Shown: piece after piece, positions 45,480 to 54,056 of the stretch
How the letters are laid out: every line of letters begins with the position of its first letter
How positions within the stretch are numbered: the stretch's first letter is position 1
Origin: Bacillus sp. S3
GTDB taxonomy: Bacteria; Bacillota; Bacilli; Bacillales; Cytobacillaceae
Assembly (NCBI RefSeq): GCF_005154805.1
Contig: NZ_CP039727.1
Span: forward strand, 1,423,501-1,487,500
Reading direction: 5' to 3'
Length of the DNA: 64,000 nucleotides
The notes under the pieces: generated by a model
What the model saw: the letters and a program-made list of their open reading frames with translations, nothing else
What the model was told of the DNA's origin: nothing
The model's database searches: none
Position numbers and translations under genes: made by a program

Positions 45480-46067
45480 ATGAACAAAAAGAGGAGTAAC
45501 ACGCTATTTATAACAGAAATCGCTGTTTTTACAGCACTTGCTTATTTACTTGATTTATTATCAGGATTCCTTATGGCAAGATTTTGGCCGCAGGGTGGGT
45601 CTATTTCGATTGCAATGGTTCCGATTTTCCTTATGGCCTACCGCTGGGGAATAAAGGGCGGTTTGTTGACAGGTTTTTTACTGGGATTATTACAGTTTAT
45701 ACTTGGTTTTGCCCAAATTTATACCATTGTTCAAGGGATCATTGATTATTTTGTTGCTTTTACTGTAGTTGGTTTTGCAGGTGTTTTTGCAGGATATATT
45801 CAAAAATCTCTTACTGATGGTAAGAAAGGTAAGTGGATGGTATATTCTGTTATTGGAGCTTTATTGGGAAGCTTTCTCCGCTATTTATGTCATGTTGTTT
45901 CTGGAATTGTTTTCTTCGGTGAATATGCACCTAAAGGCCAGCCCGTTACAACTTATTCGCTCATATATAATGGGACATATATGCTTCCAAGCTTCATCAT
46001 AAGTGCGATTATCATCATCCTAGTCATCGGTGCCATGCCAAAGAAAAGTTTCATACAGGGAAAATAA
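45480..46067 (+). CDS. thiT: Thiamine transporter ThiT (ECF S-component)
   Basis: A 195-residue protein with about six membrane helices. The ThiT features are ALAYLLDLL near the start, the RFWPQGGSISIAMVPI thiamine-binding segment and the RYLCHVVSGIVFFGEYAP motif. The protein binds thiamine and works with the general ECF energising module encoded elsewhere. The gene follows a TPP riboswitch, confirming its pathway. The homologue in B. subtilis is YuaJ. Confidence 0.94.
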   Translation: MNKKRSNTLFITEIAVFTALAYLLDLLSGFLMARFWPQGGSISIAMVPIFLMAYRWGIKGGLLTGFLLGLLQFILGFAQIYTIVQGIIDYFVAFTVVGFAGVFAGYIQKSLTDGKKGKWMVYSVIGALLGSFLRYLCHVVSGIVFFGEYAPKGQPVTTYSLIYNGTYMLPSFIISAIIIILVIGAMPKKSFIQGK

Positions 46068-46078
46068 GATGGATGGAA

Positions 46079-46110
46079 AAAGAAAAGCGGACTGCTTTTC
46101 TTTTTTTTTC
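46079..46110 (+). terminator. Terminator after thiT
   Basis: Stem AAAGAAAAGC / GCTTTTCTTT with a five-base loop, followed by a T-run. Confidence 0.88.
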
Positions 46111-46174
46111 GAACTTTTGTCACAAAATTTTTATGCTATTATCGTAAAAAAAGTGTTAAAATGACAATATAGAA

Positions 46175-46189
46175 AGATAATCATTCTCA
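46175..46189 (+). promoter_or_regulatory. Fur box upstream of feoA
   Basis: AGATAATCATTCTCA matches 13 of 15 positions of the 7-1-7 Fur consensus TGATAATNATTATCA. It ends 24 bases before the feoA start. Iron-responsive repression of the feo operon is expected. Confidence 0.75.
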
Positions 46190-46213
46190 ATTAACATAGA
46201 TAGGGTGAGATAC

Positions 46214-46438
46214 ATGTTCGGTTCTTTAAAAACGGGAGATAAGGGGAAAATTATTGACATTTCTCATGTTGGCCTTCTCGTACAAAGGCGCTTGCTCGAC
46301 TTAGGGATTACCGAAGGGTCAGAAGTATGCGTGAAATGCGTCATGCCGTTTGGCGGCCCAATTATGATTGAATCTTGCGGGCAATGTGTTGGCATCCGCC
46401 GTAAAGAAGCAGTTCAGATTGAAGTGGAGAGAATATAA
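46214..46438 (+). CDS. feoA: Ferrous iron transport protein A
   Basis: A 74-residue SH3-like protein with the FeoA pattern VQRRLLDLGITEGSEV and a conserved PFGGPIMIES segment. It is the small cytoplasmic partner of FeoB. The ATG at 46214 follows GGGTGAG. The last base of its stop codon is the first base of feoB, so the two are translationally coupled. A Fur box lies upstream. Confidence 0.92.
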   Translation: MFGSLKTGDKGKIIDISHVGLLVQRRLLDLGITEGSEVCVKCVMPFGGPIMIESCGQCVGIRRKEAVQIEVERI

Positions 46439-48441
46439 TGGAAATCGCTCTTATTGGAAACCCGAATACAGGAAAAACTTCATTGTTTAATAATCTAACA
46501 GGTTCCTATGAGTATGTGGGGAACTGGAGCGGTGTTACAGTTGAAAAGAAGGTTGGCGTATTCAAAAATAATATTGGCCAATTAATTGATTTGCCAGGAG
46601 TCTATACACTTAATCCCTTATCAAAGGATGAAGGCGTTGTTACCTCATACTTTTTAAATGAATCCGTTGATCGCTTACTCAATATTTTAGATGCTTCCCA
46701 ATTAGAACGGAATTTACATTTGACACTGCAGTTGTTAGAGTTTGAGAAACCGGCCCTAATTGGTCTTAATATGATTGATGTCGCAAATAAGCGCGGAATT
46801 CAAATCGACGCATCGAAGCTTTCAAGTGTTCTCGGTGTTCCTGTTGTTCCTGTCGTAGCTAGGAGCGGAAAAGGCTGTGATAAGCTTGTTGATGTTATTT
46901 CCACCAAGTCCATCCAACCGGCTAAAAAGAACCTCGTTTACTATGGAAAAGAAGTCGAAGAGGCGATAACAGCATTGGCGGGAGAAATGACTAATAAAAC
47001 CAGTCACTCTCTACGCTTTCTAGCGATTCAATACATTGAAGGAAATGAATTTGTTAAAGATTATGTAAATAGGATTACAGATCAGCAAAGAATCAAGACA
47101 ATTATTGCCAACTTAGAATCCAAATTACAGAAACTACATGATACAAAATCATTAGCTAATTTTATTTATGGAAAAAGAAAAGAAGTCATTGCTAAAATCG
47201 TGGCAGATGTAGCAAGAAAAAGTGATTCGTCCATCCCGTTATCTGAAAAGGTAGATAAAATTGTCACAAATCGCTACCTGGGGATGCCGATTTTTTTGGT
47301 GCTTATGTATCTGATGTTTATGCTGACATTTGATTGGCTCGGCACCCCGCTATCTGATGCGTTAGATGGCTTATTAACAGGACCTGTAACAGCTGGATTT
47401 GAAAGTGTATTAACAGCCATCAATGCCTCAGCCTTTATCCATGCTTTAATTATTGAAGGATTGGTCGCAGGGGTTGGCGGTGTTCTAGTGTTTGTCCCGC
47501 AAATCTTTATTCTGTTCTTCTTTATTTCATTATTAGAGGACTCCGGGTACATGGCTCGCGTAGCGCTGGTTATGGACCGAATTATGGAATCAGTTGGCTT
47601 AAATGGCAAAGCGTTTATTCCCATGATGATTGGTTTTGGCTGCAACGTGCCTGGGATCATGGCGGCAAGAACGATTGAAACGCCAAGAGAGCGTTTGTTG
47701 ACCATTTTGCTAACGCCATTAATGTCATGCTCGGCACGACTGCCGGTTTACGCTTTATTTGTCGGAGCTTTTTTTGCTGGCCATAAAGCATTTATCGTTC
47801 TTAGCCTTTATGTTCTGGGAATTGTCGTAGCTTTAATTCTGGCAAAAATCTTTTCTTCTACATTATTAAAATCAGAAGCATCCTTATTTGTAATCGAGCT
47901 GCCTCCTTACAGGCTTCCACAGTTTCAATCATTATGGCGAAGCACTTGGGACAAAGGGAAGGGTTTCATAAGAAAAGCGGGAACATTTATCTTTGCCGGA
48001 TCCGTTTTTATCTGGCTTTTATCTTATGCGGGACCTGATGGGTTAAAAGTAGATATGGATCATAGTTATTTAGCTGCGATTGGAAATGTGATTGCGCCAA
48101 TCTTTGATCCGATTGGTTTCGGCACTTGGCAGGCTTCCGCCTCATTAATTACCGGATTTCTTGCTAAAGAAGCGATTATCTCAACGATGAATATTATTTA
48201 TTTCGTTCCGAATGATGCCAGCCTGCAAGGATTATTGGCCGATTATTATACGCCGCTCGCTGCCTACAGCTTTATGGTGTTTATCTTGTTATATATTCCA
48301 TGCCTGGCAACGGTTGCAACGATCTATAAGGAAACAAGCTCAAAAAAGTGGACAGCTTTTTCAATGGGATATGCTTTCGTGATCGCCTATGTATTGGCTC
48401 TGATTATATATCAAGGCGGCAAATTGTTTGGATTGGTTTAA
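46438..48441 (+). CDS. feoB: Ferrous iron transporter B
   Basis: A 667-residue Fe(II) uptake protein. The N-terminal G domain has GNPNTGKTS (G1), DLPGVYTL (G3) and NMIDVA (G4). Membrane gate motifs in the C-terminal half include GCNVPGIMAARTIE and CSARLPVYALFVGAFF, typical of Gate1 and Gate2 with their conserved cysteines. The length is normal for Firmicutes. It is followed by a small cysteine-rich partner. Confidence 0.96.
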   Translation: MEIALIGNPNTGKTSLFNNLTGSYEYVGNWSGVTVEKKVGVFKNNIGQLIDLPGVYTLNPLSKDEGVVTSYFLNESVDRLLNILDASQLERNLHLTLQLLEFEKPALIGLNMIDVANKRGIQIDASKLSSVLGVPVVPVVARSGKGCDKLVDVISTKSIQPAKKNLVYYGKEVEEAITALAGEMTNKTSHSLRFLAIQYIEGNEFVKDYVNRITDQQRIKTIIANLESKLQKLHDTKSLANFIYGKRKEVIAKIVADVARKSDSSIPLSEKVDKIVTNRYLGMPIFLVLMYLMFMLTFDWLGTPLSDALDGLLTGPVTAGFESVLTAINASAFIHALIIEGLVAGVGGVLVFVPQIFILFFFISLLEDSGYMARVALVMDRIMESVGLNGKAFIPMMIGFGCNVPGIMAARTIETPRERLLTILLTPLMSCSARLPVYALFVGAFFAGHKAFIVLSLYVLGIVVALILAKIFSSTLLKSEASLFVIELPPYRLPQFQSLWRSTWDKGKGFIRKAGTFIFAGSVFIWLLSYAGPDGLKVDMDHSYLAAIGNVIAPIFDPIGFGTWQASASLITGFLAKEAIISTMNIIYFVPNDASLQGLLADYYTPLAAYSFMVFILLYIPCLATVATIYKETSSKKWTAFSMGYAFVIAYVLALIIYQGGKLFGLV

Positions 48442-48462
48442 AATAAAAAAGAGGTGGAGCAA

Positions 48463-48618
48463 ATGATTGCCAGTATCATTATCGGTGTTGCAATTTTTGG
48501 ATACGCCAGCTATGCATTAGTGAAGTTTATTAATAAATCCAAAAAGGGGAAATGCGCAGCCTGCGATTTAAAAAGTTCATGTTCCAGCCAGTGCGGTATT
48601 CCCCCACAAGTGAAATAA
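48463..48618 (+). CDS. FeoB-associated Cys-rich membrane protein
   Basis: A 51-residue protein with one N-terminal helix (SIIIGVAIFGYASYALV) and a cytoplasmic tail with cysteines in CAACDLKSSCSSQCG. This is the pattern of the FeoB_associated family, small proteins encoded after feoB. It has GAGGTGGAGC before the ATG at 48463. It likely helps iron handling at the inner mouth of FeoB, though the role is not established. Confidence 0.85.
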   Translation: MIASIIIGVAIFGYASYALVKFINKSKKGKCAACDLKSSCSSQCGIPPQVK

Positions 48619-48626
48619 TGGTTTGT

Positions 48627-48662
48627 AAAAGCTGCTGCCCGGAATCGGATAGCAGCTTTTTT
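48627..48662 (+). terminator. Terminator of the feo operon
   Basis: Stem AAAAGCTGCT / AGCAGCTTTT with a 14-base loop, followed by TT. Confidence 0.85.
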
Positions 48663-48788
48663 ATAACGCATAATTGCGATTACCCCTACGTCTTTGCGAT
48701 TCGGCTTGTTTTCTTTATTAATAAGATTTGTATGATAAAGAAAAATTGTGTAAAATTACACTAGATGTAATTGAAGGAAGGGCTTATT

Positions 48789-49244
48789 ATGACGAGAGAT
48801 GAAATTATAATGCAGGTTTCTGAAAAGCTTCGTCTCATCCGGACGGAAGCTGGATATACACAAGATAAAATGGCGGATATTATTGGTGTATCAAAGAAAA
48901 CGCTCGTACAAATTGAAAAAGGAAGAGTTCAAGCAAATTGGTCGACAGTCGTTTCCATATGTGCCCTTTTTCGTGAAACGGAAACGGTCCAATATTTATT
49001 TGGCAGCGAGCCCCTTGAGGTGTTAGAAACGGTTGCCCTAAATGGCATCGACCTGCGTAAAACGAAAACGTTGGGCGGACGGGTTTGGTGGAGAATTGTA
49101 TCACAGAAAAATGGATTTATCCTTCAACAAAATATTCTCAGCAAACATTTTCGCATCCTAGATGAAAGAAACTATCGAATCTTTAGCAGCTTCGATGAAA
49201 AACTATCCAAACAGCGCTTTAAAGAATTGACGAAAAGTGAATAA
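48789..49244 (+). CDS. XRE-family transcriptional regulator
   Basis: A 151-residue protein with an N-terminal Cro/C1-type HTH (about residues 12-65; YTQDKMADIIGVSKKTLVQIEKGR) and a C-terminal domain of about 75 residues with aromatic residues (GGRVWWRIV). ATG 48789 follows GAAGGAAGGG. It is a single gene between terminators. Target and ligand are unknown; proximity to feo and to the PBP gene is not enough to assign either as target. Confidence 0.85.
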   Translation: MTRDEIIMQVSEKLRLIRTEAGYTQDKMADIIGVSKKTLVQIEKGRVQANWSTVVSICALFRETETVQYLFGSEPLEVLETVALNGIDLRKTKTLGGRVWWRIVSQKNGFILQQNILSKHFRILDERNYRIFSSFDEKLSKQRFKELTKSE

Positions 49245-49256
49245 AACAAAAAATTT

Positions 49257-49287
49257 AAAAGATGAGGTTCTAGCCGCATCTTTTTTA
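49257..49287 (+). terminator. Terminator after the XRE gene
   Basis: Stem AAAAGATG / CATCTTTT with a 13-base loop, followed by TT. Confidence 0.8.
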
Positions 49288-49376
49288 TGAATATATTTCC
49301 AAACCGTCATAAAACCTCGACCAAAATCGAAAAATATACCTGTTGCTAGAGATTACAGATAAAGGACGTCATCAAA

Positions 49377-51434
49377 TTGGTATTTAAAGAAAAAATAGTT
49401 GGCATTTTTAAGAACTTGAAAAAGTGGCATTTGCTCCAAAGTATCGTGTTATTTATGTTGATTATGATTCTAAGCTTTTTTGGACTTTTATATTATTTTT
49501 CAAAAGATGCTGACATATCAGGACTAAAAAATGAGCTTCCCCAGCCCACCGTCTTTTATGATGTTAGCGGGAATGTGGCAAGTAAGGTATCAGCCAATAA
49601 AAATGAAGGGGTGCCGATTGGCGATGTTCCTGATTCAATGAAGAATGCGATTATCGCCATCGAGGATCATCGGTTCTACAGCCATAATGGTGTGGATTTA
49701 ATTGGTACCGCTAGAGCATTGTTCCGCGACCTGAAAGCAGGTGGAATGGTTGAAGGCGGCAGTACCATTACACAGCAATTAACGAAAAATACAATTCTTA
49801 CTTCAGAAAAGACATTGAAGCGAAAAATGCAGGAAGTCTTTTTGGCGATTGCGGTGGAACGGGAATATACGAAACAGGAAATCTTACAAATGTATTTGAA
49901 TCAAATTTACTTTGGTAATGGTGCGTATGGAATTAAACAAGCAGCCAGCAAATATTTTGCAAAAGAAGTCAAGGATTTGACTTTAAGCGAATCAGCCTTA
50001 CTGGCAGGACTGATCAAGGCGCCGTCTGCCCTTAACCCATACGAACATATGGAAGCGGCAACGGAACGGCGAAATCTGGTATTAGCCCAAATGGAGAAGC
50101 AAGGAGTTATTTCCAGCGAGCAATTTGAAAAAGCAAAACTGGAAAAAGTAGCCTTAAATGATAAAGGCGGCGATCCCTTTAGGGGGAAATTCCCATACTA
50201 TGTCGATCAAGTTCTGGATGAGGCAATCCGGGAGTACGGGTTTACTCAGGATGAACTACTAACAGGCGGCTATCAAATTTTTACCGAGCTCGATCCGGCG
50301 ATGCAAACGGCGATGGAGAGTACGTATACGAATGATACCTTATTTCCAAATGGAGGGGACCCTCTCATACAAAGCGGAGGAGTTTTAATAGATCCGAAAT
50401 CAGGAGGGATTAGGGCTCTTGTCGGCGGAAGAGGTGAGCATACCTTTAGGGGCTACAATCGCGCCTCTCAATTAAAAGCCCAGCCGGGTTCATCCTTTAA
50501 GCCTTTAGCTGTGTACACTCCTGCACTTGAAGAAGGCTGGAAACTAACAGATATGTTGAAGGACGAACAAATGAAGTTCGGGAATTATCAACCTAGCAAC
50601 TACGACCATCAATACGCTGGTGAAGTACCGATGTATGAAGCAGTAAAGGAATCAAAAAACGTATCTGCTGTGTGGCTCCTTAATGAATTAGGAATTGAAA
50701 AAGGAGTCGATGCAGTTAAGCGGTTTGGGATTTCCTTGGAAAAAGAAGATCGTTCTTTATCAATGGCTCTCGGGGGCTTGCATAAAGGTGTGTCCCCATT
50801 AGATATGGCTGAGGCTTTCTCGGTATTTCCAAATAATGGTGTACGAGTAGGGGCCCATGTCATTCAAAAAATTGTCGATTCTAATGGCAGAGTTGTTGCA
50901 GAATGGAAGGCACAAAAAGAGCGGGTGACCACTAAGGCGGTCACTGATAATATGACAACTATGCTCCTTGGTGTTGTAGAACTGGGTACCGGGAAACCGG
51001 CACAAATACCCGGCAGGGAAACAGCGGGGAAAACAGGCTCTACGCAGGTTCCAATTAAGGGCATCAACGGTTTAAAGGATCAATGGTTTGTCGGCTACAC
51101 ACCGCAGTTAGTGGGCGCGTTTTGGGTTGGCTATGATCAGACGGATGCTGAACATTATATAACGCCGGTTAGCGGAACTGGTTCTTCGGTTATTTTCCGC
51201 GAAGTCATGAAGGAAGCATTAAAAAGCTCACCAAATCAAAGCTTTAATGTACCGCATATTGCTTCCCTTATTGAGGCGAGAAAAAAGGAACAAGAAAAGA
51301 GTAATTTTCAAGAGAAGTTCAACAACGAAGTCCAGAAATGGGAAGAAAAATGGAATAAACAAAAAGAGAAATGGGATAAGAAGAATAAGGATAAGAATAA
51401 GAATAAAGGAAAAGGCAAAGATAAAGAGCATTAA
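49377..51434 (+). CDS. Class A penicillin-binding protein (PBP2c/2d-like)
   Basis: A 685-residue bifunctional peptidoglycan synthase. One N-terminal helix (about 20-42) is followed by a GT51 domain with EDHRFYSHNGVD and GGSTITQQLTKN, then a transpeptidase with nucleophile Ser372 in SSFK, SKN near residue 425 and KTGST. The C-terminus is a highly charged Lys/Asn/Glu tail that is probably disordered. The TTG start follows AAAGGA. Size and layout resemble the sporulation-associated B. subtilis PbpF and PbpG. It is a single gene with a terminator. Confidence 0.92.
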   Translation: MVFKEKIVGIFKNLKKWHLLQSIVLFMLIMILSFFGLLYYFSKDADISGLKNELPQPTVFYDVSGNVASKVSANKNEGVPIGDVPDSMKNAIIAIEDHRFYSHNGVDLIGTARALFRDLKAGGMVEGGSTITQQLTKNTILTSEKTLKRKMQEVFLAIAVEREYTKQEILQMYLNQIYFGNGAYGIKQAASKYFAKEVKDLTLSESALLAGLIKAPSALNPYEHMEAATERRNLVLAQMEKQGVISSEQFEKAKLEKVALNDKGGDPFRGKFPYYVDQVLDEAIREYGFTQDELLTGGYQIFTELDPAMQTAMESTYTNDTLFPNGGDPLIQSGGVLIDPKSGGIRALVGGRGEHTFRGYNRASQLKAQPGSSFKPLAVYTPALEEGWKLTDMLKDEQMKFGNYQPSNYDHQYAGEVPMYEAVKESKNVSAVWLLNELGIEKGVDAVKRFGISLEKEDRSLSMALGGLHKGVSPLDMAEAFSVFPNNGVRVGAHVIQKIVDSNGRVVAEWKAQKERVTTKAVTDNMTTMLLGVVELGTGKPAQIPGRETAGKTGSTQVPIKGINGLKDQWFVGYTPQLVGAFWVGYDQTDAEHYITPVSGTGSSVIFREVMKEALKSSPNQSFNVPHIASLIEARKKEQEKSNFQEKFNNEVQKWEEKWNKQKEKWDKKNKDKNKNKGKGKDKEH

Positions 51435-51441
51435 GTCTGTA

Positions 51442-51473
51442 AAAGGGCACGAGAGTAGATCGTGCTCTTTTTT
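51442..51473 (+). terminator. Terminator after the PBP gene
   Basis: Stem AAAGGGCACGA / TCGTGCTCTTT with a seven-base loop, followed by TTT. Confidence 0.88.
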
Positions 51474-51483
51474 ATATGTGGGT

Positions 51484-51795
51484 TACTTCAATGTTTGGTC
51501 CAAAAAAGAGGGTGAACGTAGAAGTAGAGAGGTTCTACTTCAATGTTTGGTCCAAAAAAAAGGGTGAACATAGAAGTAGAGAGGTTCTACTTCAATGTTT
51601 GGTCCAAAAAAGAGGGTGAACATAGAAGTAGAGAGGTGCTACTTCTATGTTTGATCCAAAAAAGAGGGTGAACATAGAAGTAGAGAGGTGCTACTTCGTT
51701 ATTTGAGCCAAAAAAGAGTGGAAACATAGAAATAGAAAGATCCCACGACAATGTTGGGCTAAAAGAGAGCAAGAATCGAAGTAGGAAGGAGATAC
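51484..51795. repeat. Six 52-bp tandem repeats
   Basis: Units begin at 51484, 51536, 51588, 51640, 51692 and 51744 with a constant 52-bp period. Units 1-4 are nearly identical, unit 5 has some changes and unit 6 is degenerate. Each junction carries GAAGTAG-N7-CTACTTC, able to form a hairpin, and each unit has GGTCCAAAAAAGAGGGTGAA. No spacer variation is seen. The array lies between the convergent PBP and NERD genes (the gene-free stretch is 51435-51871) and has no convincing reading frame. Confidence 0.92.
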
Positions 51796-51871
51796 TCCGA
51801 CTCTTGCTACAAAATCAATATCCCTCAAGGGAAAATGAAACATTACTCGAAATATAACCACCTGCCAGATC

Positions 51872-52744
51872 CTAATACTTTAAAGTTTTGATGCAAAATT
51901 CTTCTAATACTATTTTCCGTAATTCCCCCCCACACCAATCAAAAACCACACTAGTAGTAATTTTCAAATCCGGAAATAGAAGCTTGAGCTCCTTTACGCA
52001 TCGCAGTATTGCGGCATCAATACTCTCCGCACAGCCGCAATCATCACAAACAATCTTTCTCCCATTAACAGTAAGGAAAAAAGATGGGCAAGAAAAACAA
52101 ATCACACCTTTTCTCAGCCCCTTAAACTCATAGCGCGGAACCCGAGGATAAGGGGATTCAACTTGATGCATGGAAACTAATAGATCTGCGAGTTTTTTAT
52201 GTTTTCCGTTAACCTTCCCGGTCCACGAATTTAATTTTTTCATTAGGGCATTAACTTGTGTGGGATGAACGATAGGCTTATTTTTAGGTGCTTGATAAAG
52301 GGTAAATTCGGGGTTGATAAACACTAGGCGTGATTCTACAGGCAGCTTAAAACCATATTTTTGGAGCAATTGAAGGAGCAGGGATTCACATCGTTGTAAT
52401 TGGGCAATCGGATTATTTGTTAACTTCCCCGCCTGGTAGTAAAATTCACCGTTTTCATAATAATAATCTCCTTCCAAATTTTTTACATCAAAAAGGTACA
52501 ATTTATCTTGTATGAGCAACGAATCAATCTGGAACTTCGATTTATTTAACTCAAGAAGCAAATCATTTAAAATTAAACAATCACTTTCCAATTTTTCTGT
52601 TAAAGAATCAAACTTCATCTCTCCTTCAAAGCCCTTTTTCAAATACAAAAAGTTTCTTTTATCTTCCTCGGGTAATTTCATTCTTGGGTCTAAGATTCTT
52701 AATATCGTTAGTTCTTCTCGTTCCGTCCGCGACTTATAAGCCAT
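51872..52744 (-). CDS. NERD-domain protein with C-terminal cysteine-rich segment
   Basis: A 290-residue cytoplasmic protein. Residues about 35-150 match the NERD (nuclease-related) domain: GFEGEMKFD, the acidic and lysine motif IDSLLIQDKLYLFDVKN, and ARC-like QLQRCESLL. The C-terminal part has CFSC and CDDCGC, resembling a zinc ribbon. ATG 52744 follows AAAGG; a TTG nine bases earlier is less likely. NERD proteins are presumed nucleases or DNA-processing factors; this one is transcribed divergently from the sigma-Y operon. Confidence 0.82.
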   Translation of the reverse strand: MAYKSRTEREELTILRILDPRMKLPEEDKRNFLYLKKGFEGEMKFDSLTEKLESDCLILNDLLLELNKSKFQIDSLLIQDKLYLFDVKNLEGDYYYENGEFYYQAGKLTNNPIAQLQRCESLLLQLLQKYGFKLPVESRLVFINPEFTLYQAPKNKPIVHPTQVNALMKKLNSWTGKVNGKHKKLADLLVSMHQVESPYPRVPRYEFKGLRKGVICFSCPSFFLTVNGRKIVCDDCGCAESIDAAILRCVKELKLLFPDLKITTSVVFDWCGGELRKIVLEEFCIKTLKY

Positions 52745-52871
52745 AAAGCACAACCTTTCTTTTTTTCTGATAAATCCAGTTCAATTTTATAAAAAAATAA
52801 TCGTTTAAACGAAGAATTGTATGGACAATTATTGACAATTATCAAAAAAAACTCGAAGCTAAACTATAGAA

Positions 52872-52898
52872 TGAACGATTCTGCGTTTCATGCGTCTA
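52872..52898 (+). promoter_or_regulatory. Autoregulatory sigma-Y-type promoter
   Basis: TGAACG (52872-52877), a 15-base spacer and CGTCTA (52893-52898) match the -35 TGAACG / -10 CGTC elements known for the B. subtilis sigY promoter. It ends 54 bases before the sigY start, consistent with autoregulation. Confidence 0.8.
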
Positions 52899-52952
52899 AC
52901 AAATATATAGAGATAAGCAGGGATGATGGGGGAAAGAGAGGGCTATTGCCGA

Positions 52953-53510
52953 ATGGATGCATTGATTAAAAATGCGAAAAAAGGGGATCATCTTGCATTT
53001 GCCATGCTGTTTAAAGAAAACTATCCATTCCTTGTAAAATATTTAATGAAAATTACAATGAATCCCGATACAGCAGAAGAATTAGCACAAGAGACAATGG
53101 CGAAATGTATTCAAAAGATTCACCTGTATAATGGTCAAAGTAAATTTTCTACATGGCTCGTTTCAATCGCGACCAATACATACATTGACCAATGCCGTAA
53201 AAAGAAGCGGGAGAAAACCTGGCAGGGACAAGAAGAGGTATACCGTAAGCTGAAATGGCATTTTGAAAGCAGGAATGAGGAATGGAATGATACCCTTGAG
53301 GCACTAGGGAAGCTGCCGGAGGATGTCCGGGTCCCGATCATTTTGAAGCACTATTATGGTTATTCCTACGAAGAAATTGGAGAATGGATGAAGATTTCTC
53401 CCGGAACAGTTAAATCACGGGTGCATAACGGAATAAAGTCAGTCAGAAGGGAGCTGAAGCTGGGTGAAGAAACAGAAAGTCATCATACTGAACAGCGAAC
53501 AACAAAATAA
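52953..53510 (+). CDS. sigY: ECF-type RNA polymerase sigma factor SigY
   Basis: A 185-residue sigma-70 family protein. Region 2 spans about residues 10-75 with AEELAQETMAKC and FSTWLVSIATNTYID; region 4 about 110-165 with YSYEEIGEWMKISPGTVKSRVHNGIKS. The motif LYNGQSKFS and the next gene (YxlC-like) identify the SigY group. I chose ATG 52953, with GAGAGG upstream; ATGs at 52923 and 52926 are possible. A sigma-Y-type promoter precedes it. In B. subtilis SigY responds to nitrogen starvation and maintains a toxin plasmid. Confidence 0.9.
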   Translation: MDALIKNAKKGDHLAFAMLFKENYPFLVKYLMKITMNPDTAEELAQETMAKCIQKIHLYNGQSKFSTWLVSIATNTYIDQCRKKKREKTWQGQEEVYRKLKWHFESRNEEWNDTLEALGKLPEDVRVPIILKHYYGYSYEEIGEWMKISPGTVKSRVHNGIKSVRRELKLGEETESHHTEQRTTK

Positions 53511-53811
53511 ACAAGACTTTGATGCAATTCACGAGCTGCAAGAGGGATTAGAGAAAATCGATCAATTTCCTGTCTATACGCCCAATTTACAATGGTTTGA
53601 ACAAATGGTGATCCAAGAGCAGCATAACAAAAGGAAAAAATTAATTAAAGATTTATCAGTCTTTTTTACAATTGCGTTCATCATTTTAAGTGGACTGATT
53701 GTATCCCTGTATCAAATGCCGGCTATTTTTATCCTTGTGCAAATTATCACCACCGTCTTCATCGTGGTATACACAAGTGCTCGGCTCGTGAAGAGGGCGA
53801 AGCAAATATGA
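53464..53811 (+). CDS. yxlC: YxlC family anti-sigma factor component
   Basis: A 115-residue protein with a soluble N-terminal region (about 1-58) and two membrane helices (LSVFFTIAFIILSGLIVSL and the following segment). It matches YxlC, which with YxlD and YxlE inhibits SigY. It starts at GTG 53464 inside sigY (47-base overlap), strongly coupling production of the sigma factor and its inhibitor. The next gene overlaps its stop by four bases. Confidence 0.85.
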   Translation: MKKQKVIILNSEQQNKQDFDAIHELQEGLEKIDQFPVYTPNLQWFEQMVIQEQHNKRKKLIKDLSVFFTIAFIILSGLIVSLYQMPAIFILVQIITTVFIVVYTSARLVKRAKQI

Positions 53812-54008
53812 AACAAGAGCTTTCGTTAACCACTATTATTGTCGTTGTCGTCATTTTATTATGTCAAAGCATCTATTTATTTATGGATGCAAGGAAACGT
53901 AATCATAATTATTGGCTCTGGGGAATTGTTGGCTTGATTCAAGCCCCCATGCCAACACTTTTTTACCTAATTTTTGTCCGAAAAATATTTCAAAGAAAGC
54001 GGAAATAA
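53808..54008 (+). CDS. Sigma-Y negative regulator component (YxlD/YxlE-like)
   Basis: A 66-residue protein with two membrane helices and the motif DARKRNHNYWLWGIVGLIQ, as in the small membrane proteins YxlD and YxlE of the B. subtilis sigY operon. It overlaps yxlC by four bases and is followed by a terminator. The YxlF-YxlG ABC transporter genes that follow in B. subtilis are missing here, so this operon is a minimal three-gene form. Confidence 0.8.
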   Translation: MKQELSLTTIIVVVVILLCQSIYLFMDARKRNHNYWLWGIVGLIQAPMPTLFYLIFVRKIFQRKRK

Positions 54009-54013
54009 AAAGC

Positions 54014-54048
54014 AACTGGCACTCTTTTAAGGAGTGCCAGTTCCTCTT
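54014..54048 (+). terminator. Terminator after the sigY operon
   Basis: Perfect 11-bp stem AACTGGCACTC / GAGTGCCAGTT with a seven-base loop, followed by CCTCTTTTT; A-rich upstream, so it may be bidirectional. Confidence 0.85.
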
Positions 54049-54056
54049 TTTAAAGG

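Noticed and set aside
47274..47705. 143-codon frame antisense to feoB
   Set aside because: feoB is unmistakable on the plus strand; the antisense frame is a shadow.
48552..48764. 70-codon frame after feoB
   Set aside because: It overlaps the FeoB-associated Cys-rich gene in another frame and runs through the terminator.
51247..51772. Frames through the PBP tail and the 52-bp repeats
   Set aside because: The first is an out-of-frame shadow of the lysine-rich tail; the second only follows the repeat periodicity and has no RBS.
51484..51795. CRISPR array
   Set aside because: The 52-bp units are directly contiguous with no variable spacers and there are no cas genes.
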